From Candidatus Melainabacteria bacterium (GTDB lineage: Bacteria > Cyanobacteriota > Vampirovibrionia > Gastranaerophilales > Gastranaerophilaceae), in assembly GCA_022009935.1 (NCBI GenBank), contig CP091731.1, forward strand, positions 1,364,001 to 1,428,000: DNA of 64,000 nt, read 5' to 3'. Below are positions 1 through 8,569 of the stretch, piece by piece. The position numbers and the translations under genes were made by a program. Below the pieces are notes generated by a model. That model searched no databases. It was not told where the DNA came from and saw nothing but the letters and a program-made list of their open reading frames with translations. Within the stretch, counting starts at the first letter, position 1. Every line of letters starts with the position of its first letter.

Positions 1-10
1 AAAAACAACT

Positions 11-415
11 ATGTTAATGCCCAAGAAAACGAAATATCGTAAAAGAATGAAAGGCAGAATGACAGGTTCTGAAACAAGAGGAACGGAACTTGAATTCGGT
101 CAATACGGTCTGCAAGCATGCGAACCGGCATGGATTACAAGCAGACAAATAGAAGCGGCAAGACGTGCTATGACAAGAGAAATCAAAAGAGGCGGAAACG
201 TCTGGATTAAGATTTTCCCTGACAAACCGATTACGGCGAAACCTGCTGAAACTCGTATGGGTAAAGGTAAAGGTAACCCGGAATATTGGGTAGCAGTAGT
301 TAAGCCCGGAAGAATTCTCTTTGAAATTGATTATTCTTCAAGAGAAGTTGCAGTTCACGCACTTGAGTTGGCTGCTCAAAAACTTCCTATTAAAGTTAAG
401 GTAGTGGAAAAATAA
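11..415 (+). CDS. rplP: Large-subunit ribosomal protein L16
   Basis: 134 residues, the usual L16 length. It opens MLMPKKTKYRK and carries the conserved KGRMTGSETRG and RMGKGKG segments. L16 sits at the 23S rRNA peptidyl-transferase/A-site region. First gene of an rplP-rpmC-rpsQ-rplN-rplX run in standard order; the upstream S10-operon genes lie outside the window. The start at 11 keeps the normal MLMPK N-terminus; an internal ATG lies two codons later. Confidence 0.97.
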   Translation: MLMPKKTKYRKRMKGRMTGSETRGTELEFGQYGLQACEPAWITSRQIEAARRAMTREIKRGGNVWIKIFPDKPITAKPAETRMGKGKGNPEYWVAVVKPGRILFEIDYSSREVAVHALELAAQKLPIKVKVVEK

Positions 416-426
416 GGTAGCGAACA

Positions 427-615
427 ATGAAATTAGAAGAAATGCGCGAAAAAACGGTTGATGAACTTAAAGCAGCAGTAGTTGATTGCAAAAAGCAATT
501 ACTCGACTTAAGAGTTCAAAAATCGTTGAATAAACTCGAAAATCCCGCTCAAATCGGTAAGATAAAGAACGAAATCGCTCAAATCAAAACCGTAATCAGA
601 GAAAAAGCGGAATAG
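427..615 (+). CDS. rpmC: Large-subunit ribosomal protein L29
   Basis: 62 residues, two predicted helices with the family pattern MKLEEMREKTVDEL near the start and LENPAQIGKIKNEIAQIKT in the C-terminal half. L29 borders the polypeptide exit tunnel and helps bind trigger factor and SRP. It begins 11 bases after the rplP stop, so the two are co-transcribed. Arg codons in this stretch are mainly AGA, unlike the CGT-rich genes from rpsN onward. Confidence 0.96.
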   Translation: MKLEEMREKTVDELKAAVVDCKKQLLDLRVQKSLNKLENPAQIGKIKNEIAQIKTVIREKAE

Positions 616-643
616 TTCAGAAAAAACAGAAGAGGTCTATAAA

Positions 644-904
644 ATGCCTAAAAAGGAAAAACAAGGTACAGTTGTTAGCAACAAATGCGACAAAACAGTT
701 GTAGTAAAAGTTGCAGAATACAACCAACACCCGAAATATAAGAAAATCATCGAAACGACAAAACATTACAAAGCTCACGATGCAGAAAATACATGCAAAG
801 AAGGCGATATAGTTAGAATCGTTGAGACAAAACCGATTTCAGCAGACAAACGTTGGACAGTTGCTGAAGTTGTAGAAAAAAGCGAAATAGGCAATTTTTG
901 CTAA
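644..904 (+). CDS. rpsQ: Small-subunit ribosomal protein S17
   Basis: 86 residues with the S17 OB-fold signature GTVVSNKCDKTVVVKV at the N-terminus and the EGDIVRIVETKPISADKRW segment near the C-terminus. It is a primary 16S rRNA binder needed for early 30S assembly. Preceded by an AGAGG-type ribosome binding site and placed between rpmC and rplN as in nearly all bacteria. Confidence 0.97.
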   Translation: MPKKEKQGTVVSNKCDKTVVVKVAEYNQHPKYKKIIETTKHYKAHDAENTCKEGDIVRIVETKPISADKRWTVAEVVEKSEIGNFC

Positions 905-920
905 ATAAAGGATAAGTAAA

Positions 921-1290
921 ATGATACAACAGGAAACAAGATTACAAGTTGCGGACAATACAGGTGCAAAGGAACTTCTTTGCATCAGAGTATTGGGCAG
1001 TTCAAATAAGAAATTCGCTTATGTTGGCGATGTAATCATTGCTGCAGTTAAAGATGCAACTCCTAACATGACAGTTAAAAAGTCAGACGTAGTTAGAGCA
1101 GTTGTTGTAAGAACTAAGCATGATATCAAACGTGCAGACGGATCAGTCATTAGATTTGACGAAAACGCTGCAGTTATCATCAACAAGGACGGTAACCCCA
1201 GAGGAACTCGTGTTTTCGGACCGGTTGCTCGTGAGGCTCAGAGAAAAGAATTTCATGAAAATCATTTCTCTTGCGCCGGAAGTTATTTAG
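921..1290 (+). CDS. rplN: Large-subunit ribosomal protein L14 (one-base frameshift)
   Basis: Opens MIQQETRLQVADNTGAKELLCIRVLG, the canonical L14 start, and runs normally through GTRVFGPVARE. The uninterrupted frame then diverges into unrelated residues. Removing one G near 1231 restores the usual ending (LREKNFMKIISLAPEVI) with a TAG at 1288-1290, giving about 122 residues. L14 lies at the 30S/50S interface. The frameshift is most likely a sequencing error because the gene is essential. Confidence 0.93.
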
Positions 1291-1302
1291 GAAGGCAACA
1301 AA

Positions 1303-1548
1303 ATGAGAAGAAAAAAACAAGTTGAAGAACACAATATTCACGTCAGAACCGGCGACAAAGTAGTAGTTGTTTCCGGCAAAGACAAAGGCAAGACAGGAAA
1401 CGTAAAGAAAGTAGTTACATCAGAAAACAGAGTAGTTGTTGAAGGTGTAAATATGGTTACGAAAGCACAAAAGCCGAACCCGATGGCAGGAATTCAAGGC
1501 GGATTGGTCAAGAAGGAAGCATCATTGGACTCGTCAAAAATGAAATAG
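1303..1548 (+). CDS. rplX: Large-subunit ribosomal protein L24, C-terminus lost
   Basis: N-terminal KOW-domain protein: VRTGDKVVVVSGKDKGKTG, then VVVEGVNMVTKAQKPNPM and GGLVKKEASLDSSKM. Normal L24 continues about 25 residues past this point (often with a zinc-ribbon-like tail). Here the frame runs into a stop 3 codons after the homologous part, and the following bases encode the end of L5. The gene is therefore cut at about 1540 by a deletion or a misjoin. It starts 12 bases after the rplN stop. Confidence 0.88.
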   Translation: MRRKKQVEEHNIHVRTGDKVVVVSGKDKGKTGNVKKVVTSENRVVVEGVNMVTKAQKPNPMAGIQGGLVKKEASLDSSKMK

Positions 1549-1649
1549 ATGCCGTTCAAGGTATGGACATTTCGATTGTAACTACTGCAAATACAGATGA
1601 CGAAGCACGTGCTTTATTAACTGAATTAGGTGTGCCGTTTAAAAAGTAA
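1539..1649 (+). pseudogene. rplE: C-terminal fragment of ribosomal protein L5
   Basis: Reading AAT at 1539 in frame gives about 36 residues that match the end of L5 (IDAVQGMDISIVTTANTDDEARALL, ending GVPFKK) and a stop at 1647-1649. Around 140 N-terminal residues are missing. Because L5 is essential, a true loss is unlikely; a collapsed or chimeric assembly joining rplX to rplE is more probable. The normal gene order rplX-rplE-rpsN is otherwise preserved. Confidence 0.85.
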
Positions 1650-1663
1650 GGAGAATAATATAA

Positions 1664-1869
1664 ATGGCTAAAAAGCAATGATAGATAAAGAATTAAAAAG
1701 AGAAGCGTTAGCTGCAAAAGGAAAATATCCAAAAGTTCGTTTGCACAATCGTTGCTCAATTTGCGGACGTCCACATGGATATCACCGTGATTTCGGTTTG
1801 TGCCGTATTCATTTACGTGAAATGGCTCACCGTGGTTTGTTGCCGGGGGTAACAAAATCAAGTTGGTAA
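1664..1869 (+). CDS. rpsN: Small-subunit ribosomal protein S14 (one-base frameshift)
   Basis: ATG at 1664 begins MAKK; one A is missing from the following run, after which the frame reads MIDKELKREALAAKGKYPKVRLHNRCSICGRPHGY and ends GLLPGVTKSSW. The CSICGRP and later GLCR cysteines fit a zinc-binding S14. An AAGGAG site lies just upstream. About 68 residues. A 120-base spacer without genes separates it from rpsH. Confidence 0.94.
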
Positions 1870-1991
1870 TTTAAAACTATAAAAAGTTTGTATTTATAAA
1901 AATCAGGAATATAATTATGCCTTTGGTTTTTATCTATACTGCTAAATTACCGTTTTAGTAAGTAGACAAAAAATTGTAAAGGAATTTAAAA

Positions 1992-2391
1992 ATGACAACA
2001 GATCCAATAGCTGATATGCTTACTCGTATTAGGAATGCAAATATTGTTCATCATGTTGATGTTGCAATGCCAAGTTCCAAATTGAAAGTTGAGTTAGCTA
2101 AACTATTAAAAAGAAGAAGGTTTTATTGTTGACTTTAACGAAACAGTCAATGATAAAAATCATAAAATACTAACAGTTGAGTTAAAATATGATATGCAAA
2201 ACAAACCTGTTATTAAAAACTTGAAACGCGTTTCAAAACCCGGTTTGCGTATTTATTCAAAATGTAAAGATTTACCAAAAGTAATGGGTGGTTTAGGTGT
2301 TGTTGTTGTTTCAACAAGCAATGGCTTATTGACTGATAGAAAAGCTCGCAAAGCTAATTTAGGCGGCGAAGTTTTATGCTACGTTTGGTAA
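1992..2391 (+). CDS. rpsH: Small-subunit ribosomal protein S8 (one-base frameshift)
   Basis: Begins MTTDPIADMLTRIRNANIV, the S8 signature. An extra A in the run near 2111-2115 breaks the frame; without it the sequence continues LLKEEGFIVDFNE, then KRVSKPGLRIYSKCKDLPKV and the STSNGLLTDRKAR motif close to the C-terminus. About 132 residues. S8 binds the central domain of 16S rRNA and in many bacteria represses the spc operon mRNA. Confidence 0.95.
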
Positions 2392-2429
2392 TTAAGTAAT
2401 ATAAATAATGAGATTGGAGAAATAATAAA

Positions 2430-2970
2430 ATGTCACGTATTGGTAAATTACCTATTTTAATACCTGATGGTGTTGAAGTAAAAATTGACGGACAAAAAAT
2501 TACGGCAAAAAGGACCTTTAGGGGTAGAGGAAGTTGTTGTTTGTCCTGAAATTACTTTGGAAAAAGAAGATAATAAAATTATTGTAAAACGTGCGAATGA
2601 TGAACGTAAAAGTCGTTCTTTGCACGGTTTGTCAAGAACTTTGATAAATAACGCAGTTCACGGTGTGAAAGAAGGGTTTGTTAAACGTCTTGAAATACAA
2701 GGTGTCGGCTACCGTGCTAATATGCAAGGCACTTCTTTGAACTTACAATTGGGATATTCGCATCCGGTTGTTGTTGAACCGCCTCAAGGTATTAAAATAG
2801 AAGTTGAAGCTAACACTAAAATTGCTGTTAAAGGTACTAACAAGCAGTTAGTAGGCGATGTTGCGGCTGATATCCGTTCAAAACGTCCACCTGAAGTTTA
2901 TAAAGGTAAAGGTGTTCGTTATGAAGGTGAATACATCCGTCGTAAGGCTGGTAAAGCAGGTAAAAAATAA
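2430..2970 (+). CDS. rplF: Large-subunit ribosomal protein L6 (one-base frameshift)
   Basis: ATG at 2430 after an AGATTGGAGA site opens MSRIGKLPILIPDGVEVKIDG. One extra A in the run at 2507-2511 shifts the frame; correcting it gives ITAKGPLGVEE and then the SRTLINNAVHGV and family-typical KRPPEVYKGKGVRYEGE segments. About 180 residues, two L6 domains. L6 binds near the sarcin-ricin loop of 23S rRNA. Confidence 0.96.
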
Positions 2971-3048
2971 ATTTTAAGCTAGTATAAGTCTATTTGTCAT
3001 TATGCAAAATTAGGCTTGAGTTAATAAAATTGAAAGGTACTATAAATT

Positions 3049-3419
3049 ATGATAAAACAAGTTAATCGTAAAGAACAAGCACGTAAACGTCATTCACGTA
3101 TCAGAGTGAAAATTTCAGGAACTCCTGAATGTCCACGTTTGGCTGTTTATCGTTCTTTGAAACATATTTCTTGTCAGGTTATTGATGATGTGAACCACGT
3201 TACTTTGGTTTCTGCTTCATCAAATGACAAAGAACTTAAACAACAACTAAAACACGGTGGAAATGTTGAAGCTGCTAAAGTTGTTGGTGAAGCTATTGCT
3301 AAAAGAGCTTTGGCGAAAAACATTAAAGATGTTGTATTTGACCGTGGTGGGTTTTTTATATCATGGTCGTGTTGCGGCTCTTGCTGAAGCAGCTCGTGAA
3401 GGCGGGGTTGAATTTCTAA
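3049..3419 (+). CDS. rplR: Large-subunit ribosomal protein L18 (two frameshifts); last gene of this run
   Basis: N-terminus KEQARKRHSRIRVKISGTPECPRLAVYRS is typical of L18, the 5S rRNA binder. An extra T in the run near 3352 and an extra G in the run near 3404 break the end; corrected, it reads FDRGGFLYHGRVAALAEAAREGGLNF with a stop at 3417-3419, about 123 residues. rpsE should follow in a normal spc operon, but a terminator lies 25 bases downstream and no rpsE is seen. Confidence 0.93.
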
Positions 3420-3443
3420 AAATTAATGTTATAAATATTAAAC

Positions 3444-3476
3444 AAAAAACTCAACTTTTCCAAGGTTGAGTTTTTT
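3444..3476. terminator. Bidirectional intrinsic terminator after rplR
   Basis: AAAAAACTCAAC pairs with GTTGAGTTTTTT across a 9-base loop. A-run and T-run flanks let it act on both strands: for the ribosomal genes to the left and the minus-strand operon to the right. Confidence 0.85.
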
Positions 3477-3583
3477 ATATTATAGCTTATTGATACAATT
3501 TCATAAATAACACAAAATGAAAAAATGCACTTTAGGAATACTTAAAATGCCTAAATAATTTTTGAAACTCATAGAATTGATTT

Positions 3584-4096
3584 TTAAGTACTACTATTAT
3601 TTTCCTTTTTATAATTATAATAAGCTGTTAAGTTATTTATAATGCTTGCTCCCCAAGCAGTTATGCTTAAACCTATTAGCCAAGGCTTTGTTTTTTTATC
3701 ATAATTTTTATTATTGATGTTGTCTGCTAAAAGTAAAGAACCGGCACTTAAGCTTACTGCTTCTCGTATTTGTTTGCTTATTAGATATTCTTTTACTGAT
3801 TTATCTTTGCTTTTATTATTTTTAATTTCAACAGAATGTTTATGAGGTGCATAAATTGTAGATGTCAAGCCTAGTAAAAAAATACCAAATGTCTCCCAAA
3901 TTTTAGAATTATTTTTATTTTTTTGTAAGATTGGAAAAGAGATATTTGAGGCGATAAGAAAATTTATAATTGGTGATACAGGTGTTTTAATCATAACAAA
4001 ATTGCCATTTTGTTCATTTGAATTAAAATTTGTTTTTTGGTTTTGTTCTTTTAAAATTTTAGAATTGTATAGAAATGAATTATTATTAATTTTCAT
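3584..4096 (-). CDS. Unknown membrane protein, last gene of a four-gene operon
   Basis: 170 residues, no family recognised. Asn/Lys/Gln-rich N-terminal 40 residues, then hydrophobic stretches at about 38-55, 68-83, 112-125 and 140-157 that look like membrane helices, and a polar Asn/Ser C-terminus. The Asn-rich leader resembles those of its upstream neighbours but lacks a clear SFG tripeptide. Twenty bases separate it from the gene ending at 4117, so they are probably co-transcribed. Confidence 0.6.
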   Translation of the reverse strand: MKINNNSFLYNSKILKEQNQKTNFNSNEQNGNFVMIKTPVSPIINFLIASNISFPILQKNKNNSKIWETFGIFLLGLTSTIYAPHKHSVEIKNNKSKDKSVKEYLISKQIREAVSLSAGSLLLADNINNKNYDKKTKPWLIGLSITAWGASIINNLTAYYNYKKENNSST

Positions 4097-4116
4097 TTAT
4101 TATGTTCTCCCAATTA

Positions 4117-4818
4117 TTAATGACGTGGTCTTGCTTTTTTGCAAGCTTTTATTGTTTTTTCAACAAGAACTTTTGCCGTAACTCCCGATACACCTGTTCT
4201 AACAACACTACCTATAACAGGAATATTTGATGCAGTTTCTTTTATAATATAACTTGCACCTTCTTCAGCTGCTTTATCACCTATTTCTTTTAAAGCTGTA
4301 ATAGCTCCACCACCAGCAAGTGCACCTTTACCTGCCAATATGTCTACTCCAACTTCTTTTTTTATTTTATTTTTTTCATTTTTTGAATATATGCTATATA
4401 CATCAGTGATAGCATCAACAATATCATTTTCATTTTGTATGAGTATTGCAGGTTCTACAAAACTTGCTGTGATTGATCCTGCAACACTTATTGCTGCTGA
4501 CGTACCAGCTTGTGTTGCCATTAAAGAATCACCTATAAATCTTGCTTTAAGTTCGCGTGGTGTTGAAGGTTCGTCAAACACAGCTTTACCAAGCTCAGTA
4601 ACTCCAGTAGTTAACCCACCAACGGCAGATCCTATTGCTATTTTTAAATCTTTCCACCATTCAGGCGCACCAAACGAAACCTTATTTTTTTGTGTTGTAT
4701 GCTGGTTGTTCATTTTCATGCCAAAACTTGGTTGTTGCTTCATGCCTGTTTTCATTCTAGAAGCTATGTTTGTTTGTTTGTTTTGTTTAAATTGTACTTT
4801 GTTAAAATTATCGTTCAA
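4117..4818 (-). CDS. Unknown Gly/Ala-rich protein with Gln-rich leader and two SFG motifs
   Basis: About 233 residues from a TTG at 4818 (no in-frame ATG nearby, so the start is uncertain). The leader is Asn/Gln/Lys-rich with NKQTNI, then QQPSFGM at about residue 30 and NKVSFGAPEWWKDL at about 47-60. The body is Gly/Ala-rich and hydrophobic (GSAVGGLTTG, AISVAGSITASF, GKGALAGGGAITAL), suggesting membrane-active or glycine-zipper helices. Similar layout to the first gene of the operon (SFGGIDEWKKL). Function unknown. Confidence 0.65.
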   Translation of the reverse strand: MNDNFNKVQFKQNKQTNIASRMKTGMKQQPSFGMKMNNQHTTQKNKVSFGAPEWWKDLKIAIGSAVGGLTTGVTELGKAVFDEPSTPRELKARFIGDSLMATQAGTSAAISVAGSITASFVEPAILIQNENDIVDAITDVYSIYSKNEKNKIKKEVGVDILAGKGALAGGGAITALKEIGDKAAEEGASYIIKETASNIPVIGSVVRTGVSGVTAKVLVEKTIKACKKARPRH

Positions 4819-4819
4819 A

Positions 4820-5382
4820 TTAATTTTGTTTATATGAATTTTTTATTTCCTTTTCACAAGCTTCAATATTTTTATTTTTTAAGAAATTTAAAGCAAATCC
4901 AGTCAAAATAGACAAACCAATCCCCAAAGCTCCTCTTGTTTTTGCTTCTTTTGTTTTCATTGTACCATTCACAGTATGACGTACTAGCTCTATTGTAGGA
5001 AAAACAAGCAAAGAAAGGATATCTGTTGACAACTTTTCTTTTTTAATGCATTTTAGTCATTTTTTCCTTGTATTCTTTATTATATGTAGAAGGTCTTGTA
5101 ATTATATTTAAAAATGCAAGGAACATTGCAGGAAAGAGCATATATTTCCATTCAATTTTTTTATAATTATCTCCTTGACATAATAAAGCTAAAGGAGCCA
5201 TACTTAAAATGCCTAAATAATTATATCCGTGATTTGTTTGTTTAGCTTTTTCACGCATTTCAAAGATTTCATTATTAATTATCTTTTTTGTTTAAAATAT
5301 CATAATTATTATTATTTTCTTTGTCTTTAAAACTTATTTTTGAAGGATAATTATTTAAATTAATATTTTTTATTAATTGCAT
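4820..5382 (-). CDS. Unknown membrane protein with ISFKD leader (frameshifted)
   Basis: Reconstructed across two one-base shifts (near 5280 and 5040). ATG at 5382 opens MQLIKNINLNNYPSKISFKDKEN, then NHGYNYLGILSMAPLALL, a second hydrophobic segment (YMLFPAMFLAFLNIITR) and a third near the C-terminus (GALGIGLSILTGFALNFL). About 185 residues. The start overlaps the end of the upstream gene (stop 5373), indicating translational coupling. No family recognised. Confidence 0.6.
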
Positions 5383-6393
5383 AAATACCCTCCACTATAT
5401 CTATTTTGTGATATTGGCTTATCTTCAACCCATTCACTTGTTCCAAAATCTTTTTTATATTTTTTATCAAGAAGAACTCTATCGTTTACTCTATCATATA
5501 CTTTAATAACTATTTTTTTATCAAATATCCCTGATTTGTCATCAGTTAGCCGATAAGTATCATCTATATCCAAATGTCTTGGTATATAAAATTTATTCAT
5601 CGCATTATGCAGTTCAATAAATTTATTAAAAGTATTTTCATCTAAATTTCTAAAATAATTTAAAACATCCTCAGGCGAATTTAATCTTTTAACTTCAGGC
5701 AATTTCATCAAGTCACCTGAACCTCCAGAACCGGATGAGCTGTCACCACCATTTCTTTTTCTATATTCTAAATATGTAATTACCCCTGCACCATAACCTT
5801 CAACAATACCAACATTTGTTGCAATTCTATTTCTTTCCTCGGCTGAAAGTTTTGAAACTAATCCTGCTACAGCACCTATTAATACATTACCGCCAGTTGC
5901 AGCCGTAACTGCGGCTGTTGTCATAAGTGCCTGAGAATTTGAAGTGCTTAACTTATCACATAAACAATCAATACCTGCAACAATTGAGGGAATAGCATAC
6001 ATAGCTTTATTTAAATTTCCTTTAGCACCATAATCATTATAATTTTCGCAAAATTTATCATTTATAGCATTAATCATTCCTATAGTAAAGCCGCTACAAA
6101 TATGGCGACTAGGTACAAAACCAGCAAAAGCACCAGTTGCAACTGCAAAACCTTGTAATTGTGCTAAAGATTTAATTGCTGGATTTCTAGTTGCCAATTT
6201 TTTCCATTCATCAATTCCACCAAAGCTTATTGCATTTATTTTACTTTTGTTTAAGCAGACAACATCTTGTGATAAGTTATATCGGTTAATAAAACTTTTT
6301 GGAGTGACAAAATTTTGATTTTGCAAATTATGCACTCCAATGTTTGTTTGTTTGTTTGTTTGTTACTCCAAAATTAATTGTATTCACTTTCAT
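5373..6393 (-). CDS. Unknown SFG-motif protein, first gene of operon, likely phase-variable
   Basis: A strong GGAG site precedes an ATG at 6393 that reads MKVNTINFGV and then enters six AACA units (6364-6341), after which the frame hits a stop. With five units it would read through VTNKQTNIGVHNLQNQNF into the long frame, which otherwise could start only at a weak GTG at 6335. The body holds KINAISFGGIDEWKKLATRN, Gly/Ala-rich helices, a Ser/Gly linker near residue 220 and a charged C-terminal domain. About 340 residues. No known family recognised. Confidence 0.65.
6341..6364 (-). repeat. Tetranucleotide tract, (TGTT)6 on plus strand, in a 5' coding region
   Basis: Six perfect TGTT units lie inside the first 20 codons of the gene starting at 6393. 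Unit gain or loss changes the frame. The present length is out of frame and a loss of one unit restores it. A shorter related run occurs in the gene at 4818, where it encodes the same NKQTNI residues in frame. Confidence 0.85.
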
Positions 6394-6497
6394 TCTTTTT
6401 CTCCTTTTTTTTATAATACATAACCAATACACTTGTATAAAAGCCGTAAAAAATAATTTGCTAGTTTACATTTGTAACTTTTACAAAAATTTACAAA

Positions 6498-6533
6498 ATG
6501 TTAGTAGAAATGTTAGTAAAAATGTTAGTAAAA
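6498..6533 (+). repeat. Three 12-base repeats (AATGTTAGTARA type)
   Basis: Three consecutive copies of AATGTTAGTA plus two purines lie between the divergent SFG operon and the MFS gene. The surrounding 6,394-6,620 stretch is AT-rich, with a TATGATATAATT promoter-like sequence near 6550. I see no convincing protein gene here. Confidence 0.6.
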
Positions 6534-6622
6534 TTAAAACTATGCTTTATGATATAATTAAAAAATGTCAAAGTGTTAGAACTAAAGTTGAATTAAAGGA
6601 TTGCGAAGATGCGTGTAAAAAT

Positions 6623-6874
6623 GCGTAAGCCGTGCGAAGCTTTAGACGAGGAAGCGACCCAGCTTCCGAGTATAAAGCGAAGTAGTTAATGACCGCCGTA
6701 GGAAAGACGACCGAATGAAATGAGGACGGATGCCCCAGGCGGTAAAACAGCGTAAGCCGTGCGAAGCTTTAGACGAGTAAGCGACCCAGCTTCCGAGTAT
6801 AAAGCGAAGTAGTTAATGACCGCCGTAGGAAAGACGACCGAATGAAATGAGGACGGATGCCCCAGGCGGTAAAA
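6623..6874. repeat. Two tandem 127-base GC-rich repeats
   Basis: Two copies start GCGTAAGCCGTGCGAAGC at 6623 and 6750. They appear to differ at one internal base (GAGG versus GAGT) and at the join. Each contains ACCGCC...GGCGGT ends of a hairpin of about 55 bases and a second paired CCGAG/AAGCGAAG region. Base composition is far richer in GC than the flanks. A related sequence (ATTAAAGGATTG...ATGCGT) lies on both sides, at about 6592 and 6880, as if the block was inserted or duplicated. Confidence 0.85.
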
Positions 6875-6898
6875 ATAAGTAATTAAAGGATTGTGAAA

Positions 6899-8066
6899 AT
6901 GCGTATAAAAAAAAAAAAAGCGATTAAGTGGATAAGTGGCGGACATTTTTTAATTGATATGTATTCAGGGTTCTTAAATCCCATACTACCTTTTATTGCA
7001 GCACATTTAGGCATTTCACTTGCAGTTGCCTCGTGTATTATATCAATATCACAAATTACATCGTCAATAACACAACCGCTATTTGGTTTTTGGCGGATAG
7101 ATTTAAAAACGATTTTTCTTATTTTGGGGAATAATTTTAGCAGCTATATTCCTATCGTCGACTACAATTGCTCCAAATGTGTATATTCTTGCGTTGTGTA
7201 TTATATTTGGTAGTATGGGGGTAAGTTTCTTTCACCCGCAGGCAAGCGGTATGACAAACTATTTTTGTATTGATTCAAATGTTACAAAAAAAAATGAGTA
7301 TTTATTTAACCTGTGGCACTTTTTGGGTTTGCCTTGGAATCGATTATTTCAAGTTTTATTGTTGATTTTATTTCTTTTAAAGCACTACCATTTATGGCTT
7401 TTTGGGGTATTTTGTATGCTATAAGTCTTTTTATATTTGTTCCTAAAATTAAAAATAAACAAACAAACGAAAATCTACCTAAATTTTATAACGTTTTGTT
7501 TGAGATATTTACTTGTAAAACAACTAAGCTTTTAGTTATACTTTCAATAATAAAAGCACTTATTCAGGTTACGTTCCTTGTATTAATGCCATTTTTATGG
7601 AAAAATCTCAATTATTCGCCTTCAAGAATAGGTATTATTGTATTTTTATTTTTAGCTATAGGTTCAATTGGTACAATGCTATCAAGCAATGTTGAAAAAA
7701 TTCTGGGCACAAAAAAAACAATGATTTTGTCGTTAATAATGCCATTGCCTTTTACGTTATTATTTGTTTTAACATATTTAAAATGTCCGATTGTTTCAAT
7801 TATTTCATTTTTTAGTATTAGGATTTTTTATAATGTTATCAACACCAATAAATATGACACTTGCACAAAAAGCAATGCCAAAATATAAAAGTACTATCGC
7901 TGGGCTTGTTGGAGGGTTTAGTTTTGGGGTTATTGGGTTATTTTTACCGCTTGTTGGTTATTTATCAGAAATTATTACAATTCCTTATATGTTAATAATT
8001 CTAAGTATAATCCCTGCTAGTTTAAGCTTTATAGTTAACTTGTTGCCAAATCAGCTTTTTATATAA
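6899..8066 (+). CDS. MFS transporter, fosmidomycin-resistance-like (several frameshifts)
   Basis: Assembled from overlapping frames. N-terminus IKWISGGHFLIDMYSGFLNPILPFI matches the Fsr-type MFS family (GHF.D...G..P.L.P). Later segments include GSMGVSFFHPQASGMT, another Fsr hallmark, and about ten hydrophobic helices up to LPNQLFI. Full length would be about 390 residues, normal for the family. Breaks lie near 7088, 7120, 7290 and 7825, mostly in T or A runs. Substrate unknown; Fsr relatives export small toxic compounds. An in-frame GTG at 6893 is an alternative start. Confidence 0.82.
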
Positions 8067-8530
8067 CGGGCTATCGCGCGACAACTGATGTGTGCATTCA
8101 CCAATGTGGATTGACTTTAGCTTAGTTAAAGCGTTGAAGTCCAATTGATGTTATTTTTTCAAGTATAATTTTTTTGCTTAATATAACGGGCTACCGCGCG
8201 TTCAACTTTAAATGTCATCCACCAACGCGGATTGATTTTAGATTGGTTATAGCGTTGAAGTTCAATTAAGACTTTTAATTAAACGATTTGTGATTTAGGT
8301 TTAATATAACGGGCTACCGCGTGACAACTGATGTGTGCATTCACCAACGCGGATTGACTTTTGTTTGGTTATAGCGTTGAAGTTCAATTAAGACTTTTAA
8401 TTAAACGATTTGTGATTTAGGTTTAATATAACGGGCTACCGCGTGACAACTGATGTGTGCATTCACCAACGCGGATTGACTTTTGTTTGGTTATAGCGTT
8501 GAAGTTCAATTAAGACTTTTAATTATTTTG
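8064..8530 (+). repeat. Array of four ~120-base direct repeats
   Basis: Units begin with ATAACGGGCTAYCGCG at about 8064, 8182, 8304 and 8426. Each contains CAACGCGGATTGA, GGTTATAGCGTTGAAGT and, in the later copies, an ATTAAGACTTTTAATT palindrome. The last two are almost identical; the first two are diverged. CAACGC and GCGTTG within each unit can form a stem. No open frame spans the array. Confidence 0.9.
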
Positions 8531-8569
8531 TTTGTATTTATACCAAAATGTTAATTATATATTTTAAGT

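Noticed and set aside
4340..4911. Plus-strand ORFs opposite the SFG operon
   Set aside because: Antisense shadows of the minus-strand genes with hydrophobic, low-complexity translations.
6344..6628. Protein gene on the plus strand with NVSKNVSK repeats
   Set aside because: Begins inside the TGTT tract, and the repeat part comes from 12-base units; no supported start.
8064..8530. Integron attC array
   Set aside because: Unit size and the CAACGC/GCGTTG pairing are suggestive, but the terminal heptamers do not fit RYYYAAC and GTTRRRY. No integrase gene or cassette ORFs lie between units.
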